NCBI RefSeq assembly: GCF_003985155.1
Contig: NZ_ML133689.1
Span: 310,001 to 374,000 of the forward strand
Direction of reading: 5' to 3'
DNA from: Rhizobium vallis
GTDB lineage: Bacteria > Pseudomonadota > Alphaproteobacteria > Rhizobiales > Rhizobiaceae
Length of the DNA stretch: 64,000 nucleotides
Within the stretch, counting starts at the first letter, position 1. The number at the start of each line of letters is the position of its first letter. Shown here piece after piece: positions 38,721 through 46,216 of the stretch. The position numbers and the translations under genes are program-made. Under the pieces are notes generated by a model. It saw only the letters and a program-made list of their open reading frames with translations. It made no database searches and was not told the origin of the DNA.

Positions 38721-40127
38721 ATGTCTTACGATGTGATCATTATCGGAACCGGCCCGGGCGGCTATGTCTGCGCCGTCAAGGCGGCGCAGCTCGGCCTCAA
38801 GGTTGCCGTCGTCGAAAAGCGGGCGACCTATGGCGGCACCTGCCTGAACGTCGGCTGCATTCCGTCGAAGGCGCTGCTGCATGCTTCCGAAATGTTCCAT
38901 CAGGCCGGCCACGGCATGAGCGCGCTCGGCATCGACGTGTCGGCGCCGACGCTCAATCTTACCAATATGATGGCGCACAAGGATGCGACGGTGAAGTCGA
39001 ATGTCGACGGCGTCGCCTTCCTCTTCAAGAAGAACAAGATCGACGCCTTTCAAGGCATCGGCAAGATCGTTTCGGCCGGCAAGGTTTCCGTCACCGCCGA
39101 AGACGGCAAGGTGCAGGAGATCGAGGCCAAGAACATCGTTATCGCGACCGGCTCCGATGTCGCCGGCATTCCCGGCGTGCAGGTCGAGATCGATGAAAAG
39201 ACGATCATTTCCTCCACCGGCGGCATTGCCCTGGAGAAGGTGCCGGAAACGCTGATCGTCGTCGGCGGCGGCGTCATCGGCCTCGAACTCGGCTCGGTCT
39301 GGTCGCGCCTCGGTGCCAAGGTCACGGTGGTCGAATATCTCGACACCATCCTCGGCGGCATGGACGGCGAAGTCTCCAAGCAGTTCCAGCGCATGCTCGC
39401 CAAGCAGGGCATCGATTTCAATCTCAGCGCCAAGGTCACCGGCGTCGAAAAGGGTGACAAGGGCGCCAAGGTCACGTTCGAGCCGGTCAAGGGTGGCGAC
39501 AAGGTGACGCTCGATGCCGAAGTCGTGCTGATCGCCACCGGCCGCAAGCCCTACACATCGGGTCTCGGCCTGGAAGAGGCCGGTGTGGCGCTCGACAATC
39601 GCGGCCGCGTCGAGATCGACGGCCACTTCAAGACCAATGTCGCCGGCATTTATGCGATCGGCGACGTGGTGAAAGGCCCGATGCTGGCGCACAAGGCGGA
39701 AGACGAGGGCGTGGCGCTTGCCGAAATCCTCGCCGGCCAGCATGGTCATGTCAATTACGAGGTCATTCCAAGCGTCGTCTATACGCAGCCGGAAATCGCC
39801 TCGGTCGGCAAGACCGAGGAAGAGCTGAAGGCGGCAGGCGTCGCCTACAAGGTCGGCAAATTCCCGTTCACGGCGAACGGCCGCGCCCGCGCGATGCTGG
39901 CGACCGACGGTTTCGTCAAGATCCTCGCCGACAAGGAAACCGACCGCGTGCTCGGCGGCCATATCGTCGGCTTCGGCGCCGGCGAAATGATCCACGAGAT
40001 CGCCGTGCTGATGGAGTTCGGCGGTTCGTCGGAAGATCTTGGCCGCACCTGCCACGCGCATCCGACGATGTCCGAAGCGGTCAAGGAGGCAGCGCTCGCG
40101 ACCTTCTTCAAGCCGATCCATATGTAA
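38721..40127 (+). CDS. lpdA: Dihydrolipoyl dehydrogenase (E3)
   Basis: 468 residues. It reoxidises dihydrolipoamide of the 2-oxoglutarate dehydrogenase complex using FAD and NAD. FAD fold IIIGTGPGGYVCAVKAAQ, redox disulfide C41/C46 in GGTCLNVGCIPSK, NAD fold VVGGGVIGLELGSVW, and the active-site base pair in CHAHPTMSEAVKEA. The start at 38721 follows AAAGGGAAAG. It closes the operon; a terminator is at 40153. Confidence 0.98.
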   Translation: MSYDVIIIGTGPGGYVCAVKAAQLGLKVAVVEKRATYGGTCLNVGCIPSKALLHASEMFHQAGHGMSALGIDVSAPTLNLTNMMAHKDATVKSNVDGVAFLFKKNKIDAFQGIGKIVSAGKVSVTAEDGKVQEIEAKNIVIATGSDVAGIPGVQVEIDEKTIISSTGGIALEKVPETLIVVGGGVIGLELGSVWSRLGAKVTVVEYLDTILGGMDGEVSKQFQRMLAKQGIDFNLSAKVTGVEKGDKGAKVTFEPVKGGDKVTLDAEVVLIATGRKPYTSGLGLEEAGVALDNRGRVEIDGHFKTNVAGIYAIGDVVKGPMLAHKAEDEGVALAEILAGQHGHVNYEVIPSVVYTQPEIASVGKTEEELKAAGVAYKVGKFPFTANGRARAMLATDGFVKILADKETDRVLGGHIVGFGAGEMIHEIAVLMEFGGSSEDLGRTCHAHPTMSEAVKEAALATFFKPIHM

Positions 40128-40152
40128 GCTTACATCTTCGTAAGGAAGCGTG

Positions 40153-40184
40153 CAGCCGCTTGCCGTGAGGCAGGCGGCTGTTTT
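40153..40184 (+). terminator. Rho-independent terminator after lpdA
   Basis: CAGCCGCTTGCC (40153-40164), loop GTGA, GGCAGGCGGCTG (40169-40180), 12 pairs with one G-U, followed by TTTTAATT. It ends the TCA gene run. Confidence 0.88.
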
Positions 40185-40231
40185 AATTGTTTGGTATTGC
40201 AGAGTTCGACCATTTGCCAAAGATTGAGAAA

Positions 40232-40732
40232 ATGCAGCAGCCATCCGTTCCGGGTTACAGCCTGAGCCAGCGTTTTCTTCACTGGGCGATAGCGCTGCTG
40301 ATCTTCTTCAACCTGCTGTTTCCCGATGGCATGAATATCTGGCATCGGCTCATTCGCAGGGGTCAGGTGCCGACGCCTGAGCAGATTTCGTCGGCGAATA
40401 TCCATGCCTATGTCGGCATCGCCATCCTTCTGCTTGCCGCCGCCAGGCTCGGGCTGCGTTTTTTCAAGGGCGTGCCGGCCGAGGCCACAGAGGAACCGGC
40501 GATCTTCCGCCTTGCGGCGAGGCTTGCCCATGCCGGCCTCTATATCCTGATCTTCGCCATGCCGCTCACGGGCATCGCCGCTTACTACTTCGGCATCGAT
40601 CCTGCCGGTTCGTTCCACGCGGATGTCCTGAAGATCATTTTCTGGGCGCTGATCGCGGCGCATGTCGCGGGCGCGCTCGTCCAACACTTCTATTGGAAAA
40701 ACAATGTTCTGCGCCGCATGACGCTCGGCTGA
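40232..40732 (+). CDS. Cytochrome b561 family protein
   Basis: 166 residues with four membrane helices. Family histidines lie in SLSQRFLHWAIALL, NIHAYVGIAILL, ARLAHAGLYILIF and IAAHVAGALVQH, enough to bind two b haems. Members transfer electrons across the inner membrane, often from quinol to superoxide or to periplasmic partners. The start at 40232 (MQQPSVPGYSLS) is preferred to a TTG at 40187. It lies alone after the lpdA terminator and converges with a GumN gene. Confidence 0.9.
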   Translation: MQQPSVPGYSLSQRFLHWAIALLIFFNLLFPDGMNIWHRLIRRGQVPTPEQISSANIHAYVGIAILLLAAARLGLRFFKGVPAEATEEPAIFRLAARLAHAGLYILIFAMPLTGIAAYYFGIDPAGSFHADVLKIIFWALIAAHVAGALVQHFYWKNNVLRRMTLG

Positions 40733-40744
40733 CCGCCGGCAGGT

Positions 40745-41800
40745 TCAGTTCACTGCGGTGACGGTGAAGCCCTGCTTGCGCAGCAGTTCAACCAAACCGT
40801 CGTCGCCGGGTAAGTGCGCCGCTCCGACGGCGATCATGGTGCGCCCCTTGTCGAGGTAGGGCTTCGCCCGTTCCGCCATGACCTTGTTTCGATCAGTGAT
40901 CATTCGATTCTCGAAGGCTTTTGCTGCAACCTGATCCGTCGAAGCGGCCTCCATCAGCGAGAAGATCATCCCGATCTTGCCCTGATCGTACAGATCGATC
41001 ATCGTCTCGGTTATGTCGTCCATGCCGTTGGGAAGCGCCAGCAACTCCCGCAGATTTTGCAGCATGAGGTCATCCGGGACATCCGACAGGGATTTAATTT
41101 GCTCGACCGGTGTTTCCAGGCCAACCAGATCCACGCCATCATGAAGCGCCTTGAGTGCGAGAGACTCGTCCAGTACCTTGAGACCTCTTGCTCTGCGCTT
41201 GATGTCGCAACCACGTGTCTGGAGACCCATGTAGATGAACCATGGCCGCATCTTTGCCATCAGGTTCATGTTGATGCCCTTCTTCTTCAAGCTGGCAGCG
41301 ACTTCGCTGGTTGCATCAGGGGGCAAGATATGATCGAGCGTTTTGTCGCCCTGAAGCGTGGTCAGTTCGGGATGCTTGAAGAATTCCAGCATGAGTTTTT
41401 CCGGCTCTGCGACCTCTGCTAATTCGACGGCCAGAGTGTCGATGGTGTCGTATGCCCCGTAAAATCCTTCCGGCTTATCCAATACCCGGGGATCGCTCAC
41501 ATGCATCGTGCCGAGCACCCAGGAAGGCTCAAGACCTGGCTTTTCGATTTTCCAGAAGATCGCATTGCCGTTCGGCATCGCCTCGGCTTTCTCGACAGCC
41601 CCCCTGAAACGGACGGGATCTTCCTTTTCCAGTTGGGCCAAAAGGTTCTGGCCCGGGCAAGCCAGTTCGTCATCTGCCAAAGCAGGCGAAAAGGAAAAGA
41701 TCGTCAGTGCCGCCGCCAACATAAGCGCTGCATTGTTGCTGAGCGTGAAAAAGCCTTTCGAGACTGCTCTCGACGTGAAAACCATATTGAGGCTGAGCAT
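40745..41800 (-). CDS. TraB/GumN family protein, copy 1
   Basis: 351 residues from ATG 41800, which has AAAGAG before it. A signal peptide (about 22-43, NNAALMLAAALTIFSFSPALA) is followed by the TraB/GumN domain: FWKIEKPGLEPSWVLGTMHVSD near the start and DKGRTMIAVGAAHLPGDDGL at the end. The GTMH and GAAHLPG histidines are the putative metal-binding pair of this Tiki-like, possibly proteolytic fold. Probably periplasmic. It is a tandem paralogue of the gene at 41908-42984; both end in GFTVTAVN. Confidence 0.87.
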   Translation of the reverse strand: MLSLNMVFTSRAVSKGFFTLSNNAALMLAAALTIFSFSPALADDELACPGQNLLAQLEKEDPVRFRGAVEKAEAMPNGNAIFWKIEKPGLEPSWVLGTMHVSDPRVLDKPEGFYGAYDTIDTLAVELAEVAEPEKLMLEFFKHPELTTLQGDKTLDHILPPDATSEVAASLKKKGINMNLMAKMRPWFIYMGLQTRGCDIKRRARGLKVLDESLALKALHDGVDLVGLETPVEQIKSLSDVPDDLMLQNLRELLALPNGMDDITETMIDLYDQGKIGMIFSLMEAASTDQVAAKAFENRMITDRNKVMAERAKPYLDKGRTMIAVGAAHLPGDDGLVELLRKQGFTVTAVN

Positions 41801-41907
41801 TGAAAACTCTTTGGGAGCAAGGGCTGGAAATGCCGTCATGTGGCGTGTGCAAACTGGAGTTGTCAATCTCTGCGCGCTGCCGCCACAGCAAATTATCGAG
41901 CTTGGAC

Positions 41908-42984
41908 CTAATTTACAGCTGTTACGGTGAAGCCCCGCTGGCGCAGCAGTTCGATGACGCCGTCCTTGCCGGGCAGGTGCAGGGCACCCACGGCCATGAA
42001 GACATTGCCGCTGTCGAGAATGGGCGCGGCGCGCTCAGCCATCACCTTGTTGCGGTCGAGGATGACACGCTGTTCGAAGGCGGCGTAGTCGCTGCTTTCC
42101 TCTTTGTCCTGCGGCGTCACGGTCTTCAGCATCGGCATGGTCATGCCGATATCGCCGGAGAGATAGAGATCCGTCATCGTTTCGACGACATCGTTCATCT
42201 TGTCGCCGAGCTCCAGCGTCTCGATCAACGACTTCACATGGAATTCGACCGGCAGGTCGGCCATAGCCTGAATCTGCTCGGCAAGGGTCTCCAGCCCCTT
42301 GACCTCTTTGCCTTCGGCAACGGCGTCGGTGGCGATCTTCTGGTCGAGGAACTGCACGCCCTTGGCCTTGCGGGCAAGTTCGCATGCCGGCAGGGCGACG
42401 GCGCTTGATATCATCCAGGGCCGCATGCGAGAGACGGCGCTGAGCGGGATTCCGCGCTGCTTGAGGCCGGCTTCGAGGCGCTTGTAATCTTCCGGCGAGA
42501 GCAGCTTGTCGATCGTCGTGCCGTCGGTGAACATCGTCAGCTCCGGCTTTGCGAGCAGGGCGGCGGTCGCTTTGCGCTCATCGAGAATTTCGTCGGATTC
42601 GATGATGATCGTGGCGGCGGCGTCGTGGGCGGCCTGGGCGCGCGGCGGCAGGGCAAGCACGCGCGGATCGGTGACATGCATGCTGCCGAGCAGCCAGGAA
42701 GGCTGAAGCCCCGGCTTCTCGATCTTCCAGAAGATGCCCTTCCCGTTCGGTGTCGCGTCGGCTTCCTTCTGCGCTTCGGCGTAGCGGGCGGGATCGTTCT
42801 GCTGCAGTTCGACCATCAGATTGCGACCGGTGCAGGTCTCGTCGGCGGCCGTTGCCGGTCGCGCAGTCAGGAGCGCGGCAAGCAGGGCCGCGAGAAGCAG
42901 CATGTGAAAGGCTGCCATCAGCCAAAGCAGCAGATTGCCCGGCGCTGCGAGCTGAAATGTCCGGCGGCCGATTGATGTCGTCAT
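41908..42984 (-). CDS. TraB/GumN family protein, copy 2
   Basis: 358 residues from ATG 42984 (GGGGAA upstream). An N-terminal hydrophobic export segment (about 20-46, LLLWLMAAFHMLLLAALLAALL) precedes the TraB/GumN domain with LLGSMHVTDPRVL and FMAVGALHLPGKDGV. Same architecture as copy 1, with many aligned blocks (RNKVMAERA, PNG-x-IFWKIEKPGL). Probably an ancient tandem duplication; the 107-nt gap may hold a separate promoter for copy 1. Confidence 0.87.
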   Translation of the reverse strand: MTTSIGRRTFQLAAPGNLLLWLMAAFHMLLLAALLAALLTARPATAADETCTGRNLMVELQQNDPARYAEAQKEADATPNGKGIFWKIEKPGLQPSWLLGSMHVTDPRVLALPPRAQAAHDAAATIIIESDEILDERKATAALLAKPELTMFTDGTTIDKLLSPEDYKRLEAGLKQRGIPLSAVSRMRPWMISSAVALPACELARKAKGVQFLDQKIATDAVAEGKEVKGLETLAEQIQAMADLPVEFHVKSLIETLELGDKMNDVVETMTDLYLSGDIGMTMPMLKTVTPQDKEESSDYAAFEQRVILDRNKVMAERAAPILDSGNVFMAVGALHLPGKDGVIELLRQRGFTVTAVN

Positions 42985-43076
42985 GATGGTGTTCCCCACA
43001 TGCCTTAGCATGTCATGCTCTACGCCCGGCTTGCGCATATTCCTTTAAGAGAATGCCTTAACGAAACTTAAAGTTT

Positions 43077-43125
43077 GTGCATGTCGTTATCCCAAAACCG
43101 CTGCGCACGTTTTGGCGACATGCAC
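43077..43125. repeat. RIME-type palindrome after xerC
   Basis: Outer arms GTGCATGTCG (43077-43086) and CGACATGCAC (43116-43125), inner arms CCAAAAC (43092-43098) and GTTTTGG (43109-43115), with a five-base bulge. The arm abuts the TAG stop of xerC. A degenerate relative is at 59436-59484. It may act as a terminator for both convergent sides. Confidence 0.7.
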
Positions 43126-44060
43126 TAGGCGCGCGGATGGGCCCGATCATACACCTCGAGCAGCCGCGACGCATCGACGCCGGTATAGACCTGCGTTGTG
43201 GAAAGGCTGGCATGGCCGAGCAGTTCCTGAATGGTGCGCAGATCGCCGCCGCCTGCAAGCAGGTGCGTGGCGAAGGAGTGGCGCAGCGCATGGGGTGTTG
43301 CTGTCTCCGGCAGGCCGAAGGCGCTGCGCAGCTTCTGCATCGCCCGCTGGATGATCGCCGGCTGAAGCTTGCCGCCGCGGGCGCCGCGAAACAACGGCTC
43401 GCCGCTTTCAAGATGGTATGGGCAAAGCGCGCGATATTTCCCGACGGCCTCGAAAACCACTGAGAGCAGCGGCACCAGCCGCGTCTTGTTGCCCTTGCCG
43501 GTGATGCGCAGCGTTGTTGCGCCATTCGGCAGGTCGGCGGGCGTAAGATCCAACGCCTCGGAGATGCGCAGTCCGCAGCCGTAGAGCAGCGTCATGACGG
43601 CCGCATCGCGCGCGGCGATCCAGGGTTCGTCATGGAGCTGGGCTTCGTCGCTGACGACGGTGATCGCCTGCGTATCCGAAAGCGGCTTGGGCAGCGATTT
43701 CGGTTGCTTCGGCGAGCGTATCGCGCCCGCACCGGCGGCGTTGACCAGACCCTTCTTCTCAAGATGGCGCAGCAGTGAGCGAATACCCGCGAGATTGCGG
43801 CCGAGCGAACGGGCGCCGGAGCCCAGTTTGCGCCTCGCCGCGAGGAAGGCGCGGAAATCGGCCGGGCGCAATTCCCTGATATCGCCGAGTGTCGCCGGGC
43901 CGGCGAGATGGCCGGTCAGGAAGGTCAGGAACTGGCGGGTGTCACGCTCGTAGGCGTCGAGCGTGTGCTCGGAAAGACGGCGCTCGCGGGCGAGGTTTTC
44001 GAGCCATGCTGCCCGTTCCGCCATCAGGCGCGGGTCGGCGATGATCAATAGTTCATTCAC
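43125..44060 (-). CDS. xerC: Tyrosine recombinase XerC
   Basis: 311 residues. It resolves chromosome dimers at dif with XerD. The full catalytic set is present: R165 (GCGLRISEAL), K189 (ITGKGNK), H257 and R260 (HALRHSFATHLL), H283 (LGHASLSTT) and nucleophile Y292 (QVYTG). The N-terminal SAM-like domain (about 14-105) fits. It is core Xer rather than a mobile-element integrase: no att sites or phage genes are nearby. The stop codon touches a RIME palindrome. Confidence 0.94.
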   Translation of the reverse strand: MNELLIIADPRLMAERAAWLENLARERRLSEHTLDAYERDTRQFLTFLTGHLAGPATLGDIRELRPADFRAFLAARRKLGSGARSLGRNLAGIRSLLRHLEKKGLVNAAGAGAIRSPKQPKSLPKPLSDTQAITVVSDEAQLHDEPWIAARDAAVMTLLYGCGLRISEALDLTPADLPNGATTLRITGKGNKTRLVPLLSVVFEAVGKYRALCPYHLESGEPLFRGARGGKLQPAIIQRAMQKLRSAFGLPETATPHALRHSFATHLLAGGGDLRTIQELLGHASLSTTQVYTGVDASRLLEVYDRAHPRA

Positions 44061-44198
44061 GTCACTGGCCTTGAATTTGCCTTCAAGTTCGCCAATTTGA
44101 AGCAGGAACGGTTATCGAATTGCTAATGCCGGCCAAGCCTTGTCATCCCTAGATCATATTGTACTGCGATAGTTTATTCCCCATAGACAGGATCTTTC

Positions 44199-45152
44199 AT
44201 GGCCCGGCGCGATTCCATGACGGCTTTCGGACAACTCGCGGAAGCGATTGCTCTCGTCTCACAGGGAAAGCCCGGTCATATCGTCGATACGCTGATTGCC
44301 GAACGCGGCCAGAGGATCGTGAAAAATCCGCTCTGGCCCGTCATGCGGCCGTTCCTCTACACGTTGCTGCGCTATAACAAGGCGATCGAATTCGCCAATG
44401 CCGTCGCCAAGATGCCGGGCTTCCAGTCGTTCGAATATTTGAGCGACGTGCTGAAACTCGAAATCGGTATCGCCAATGGCGAACGCATTCCTGCGTCCGG
44501 CGGCTTCATCCTCGTCAGCAACCATCCCACAGGCATTGCCGATGGCGTCGCGGTGTTCGATCTCCTGAAGGCACGCCGGCCCGATATGATGTTCTTCGCC
44601 AATCGCGATGCGATCCGCGTCAATCCGCGCTTTGCCGAAATGATCATTCCTGTCGAATGGCGGGAGGAGCACAAGAGCAAGCTCAAGGCGCGCGAGACGC
44701 TGCAATTGACCAACCGTGCGGTGAGGGAAGGCAAGGCGACGGTGCTCTTTCCCTCGGGCCGCATTGCCTACTGGGCGAACGGCCGGCTGAACGAACGCCC
44801 ATGGAAGACCTCGGCCGTCGGGTTGGCGCGCAAATACAATCTGCCGATCCTGCCCGTCCACATGACGGCGCGCAATTCCGGCCTATTCTACTGGCTGGCG
44901 AAATGGTCGACGGAACTTCGCGACATGACGGTTTTTCATGAGCTGCTGAATAAACGCGGCGACCGCTTCGATTTCGTGATCGGCAATCTCATTCCTGCCG
45001 AACAGCTGGACGGCGATCTCAACGAGGTGACGAAGGCTCTGGAGAAACATACGGTGCATGATCTGGCGGGGGACGGCGACGCGATATTCGCGTCGGTCGG
45101 CCCGCCGGTTGCAGCTGTGCGCGGCCGCGAAATTCCGGTTCCTGCCGTCTAG
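44199..45152 (+). CDS. Lysophospholipid acyltransferase family protein
   Basis: 317 residues. The PlsC-like motif is NHPTGIADG (H-x5-D rather than the usual H-x4-D, as in hemolysin-like/OlsB-type relatives), with FANRDAIRVNPRF and FPSGRI as the second and third acyltransferase blocks. It probably transfers an acyl chain from acyl-ACP to a lysolipid or lipid precursor at the inner membrane; the exact substrate is unknown. AGGA lies six bases before the ATG. Monocistronic, divergent from xerC. Confidence 0.85.
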   Translation: MARRDSMTAFGQLAEAIALVSQGKPGHIVDTLIAERGQRIVKNPLWPVMRPFLYTLLRYNKAIEFANAVAKMPGFQSFEYLSDVLKLEIGIANGERIPASGGFILVSNHPTGIADGVAVFDLLKARRPDMMFFANRDAIRVNPRFAEMIIPVEWREEHKSKLKARETLQLTNRAVREGKATVLFPSGRIAYWANGRLNERPWKTSAVGLARKYNLPILPVHMTARNSGLFYWLAKWSTELRDMTVFHELLNKRGDRFDFVIGNLIPAEQLDGDLNEVTKALEKHTVHDLAGDGDAIFASVGPPVAAVRGREIPVPAV

Positions 45153-45465
45153 ACACGTCGGCATCGCCATGATGATCGACATCCGCGTGATCCGCGATCG
45201 CATGGCGAGGGATGAAGCCCGATCGGCTCGCATGCGAACAAGGAACTGCGTGAGTATCGGCTCGCTGCGGCCCGGCGCAGGGCTAGCCGCGGCTGATCCA
45301 GCGCAATCGTAAAATATCGGGATACCGCGAGCCGCCGAAATGATGTCTGCTCACAACATCGCACCGGAGCTTTCATTTGACTAATGCGGTGATGTGCGAG
45401 AACGTTCTAAACGAAGAAGTGGGGAAGGCGCTTACCAGGCACATCCTTCCCCAAGGCAACGACAG
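45153..45465. other. Region after the acyltransferase gene
   Basis: 313 bases. A short reading frame from ATG 45170 (MMIDIRVIRDRMARDEARSA) looks coding for 20 codons and then seems to continue in another frame (HANKELREYRLAAARRR), so it could be a decayed small gene; there is no ribosome site. The right part holds the 45420-45453 inverted repeat. Confidence 0.35.
45420..45453 (-). terminator. Inverted repeat, possible terminator of the 45-aa gene
   Basis: TGGGGAAGG (45420-45428) and CCTTCCCCA (45445-45453) around a 16-nt loop, 12 nt beyond the minus-strand stop at 45466. Read on the minus strand it is followed by CTTCTTCGTTT, only weakly T-rich. Confidence 0.4.
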
Positions 45466-45603
45466 CTACTTCTTCGTATCGTGAGGGCCGTCTTGGTGTT
45501 TACCCAAGACGGCCTCTCTTACAGTCGCGACGCTTTCGGACACATAGTGAATGGCAATCGTCGCGAACGCTGCCGCCACACAATATTTCCAGATAATAGC
45601 CAA
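45466..45603 (-). CDS. 45-residue single-span membrane peptide, TTG start
   Basis: A TTG at 45601-45603 is preceded by a strong AAAGGAG at seven bases, which decides the start; the in-frame ATG far upstream (45693) has none. The peptide has one hydrophobic segment (residues 2-20, AIIWKYCVAAAFATIAIHY), then a charged tail ending HDTKK. It is probably an inner-membrane small protein of unknown role. An 11-bp perfect palindrome (45486-45496 / 45504-45514) lies inside the coding region near the stop. Confidence 0.6.
   Translation of the reverse strand: MAIIWKYCVAAAFATIAIHYVSESVATVREAVLGKHQDGPHDTKK
45486..45514. repeat. 11-bp perfect inverted repeat inside the small gene
   Basis: GGCCGTCTTGG (45486-45496), seven-base loop, CCAAGACGGCC (45504-45514). 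On the minus strand it would fold in the mRNA just before the stop codon. Confidence 0.7.
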
Positions 45604-45834
45604 GAGCGGCTCCTTTCTAGTCTGGTGGCGCTTGGATTTAACCCTTGGTGTCCGCTTGCTGGCAATGCACGAAAATGTGCATGCAAGGGACATTCGAGCT
45701 GATCCACGCTGAATTTACCCGAAAAGAAAGTCAAAGGGGTATCAGCACATTTCACGACGTGACATCGCTGCTGAAAAGGGCATGATTCGACCCGCCTTCG
45801 AGGCAAGGCTTTCACTCCGTTGGTCGGCATCGGT
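45604..45834. other. Intergenic region upstream of the 45-aa gene
   Basis: About 230 bases between the 45-aa gene and the frameshifted gene, both on the minus strand. No repeat, promoter hexamers or coding frame that I can support. Confidence 0.4.
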
Positions 45835-46216
45835 TCATGGGGCGATCTTTCCTTGCAATTCGATCACCTCGGCCAGGAGCAGATTGAAGCGGGTGGCCGG
45901 CGTGTCGTCATCCCGTGGTTCATCGCAGTGGGAACAGCAGGCGCGGGCATTTTCGTCGTAGGTGATGGCCTCGAGCTCCTCAAGCGTGATCTGATCCAGA
46001 CCCGCACCGGGTCGCCGGATGCTCGCGCTGGTACTGCTCGACCATGCGCGATCGTTCTGCAGCCTCGTCACCGTTCATGCGGGAAACGACGGCGCGGCAA
46101 AATTCTGGGAATCGCTCGGGTTTCAGCCCGGCGGGTGGGACGGCCATACCCATGCTCTTGAGCTGTAGGAGGCAGGGCCTCGACGCGTAGACGGCATCAT
46201 CGATGGTCCTCCGCAA
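45835..46216 (-). pseudogene. Frameshifted small gene (hypothetical)
   Basis: Two overlapping minus-strand frames each look coding over different halves. The 5' frame reads KPERFPEFCRAVVSRM then MVEQYQREHPATR and stops at 45980. The other frame, open over the 3' half, reads LDQITLEELEAITYDENARA and then CCSHCDEP with a Cys cluster, stopping at 45835. A one-base shift (near 46015-46035) would join them into about 120 residues. The 5' end touches the GMC gene stop (46197), so it could have been the next gene of that operon. Product unknown; sequencing error or true decay cannot be separated here. Confidence 0.5.

Noticed and set aside
43125..44060. Mobile-element integrase
   Set aside because: The tyrosine recombinase has XerC length and motifs, and no tRNA, att repeat or cargo genes are near.
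45170..45312. Possible small gene MMIDIRVIRDRMARDEARSA
   Set aside because: Coding character switches frame after about 20 codons and no ribosome site precedes it; mentioned only in the gap description.
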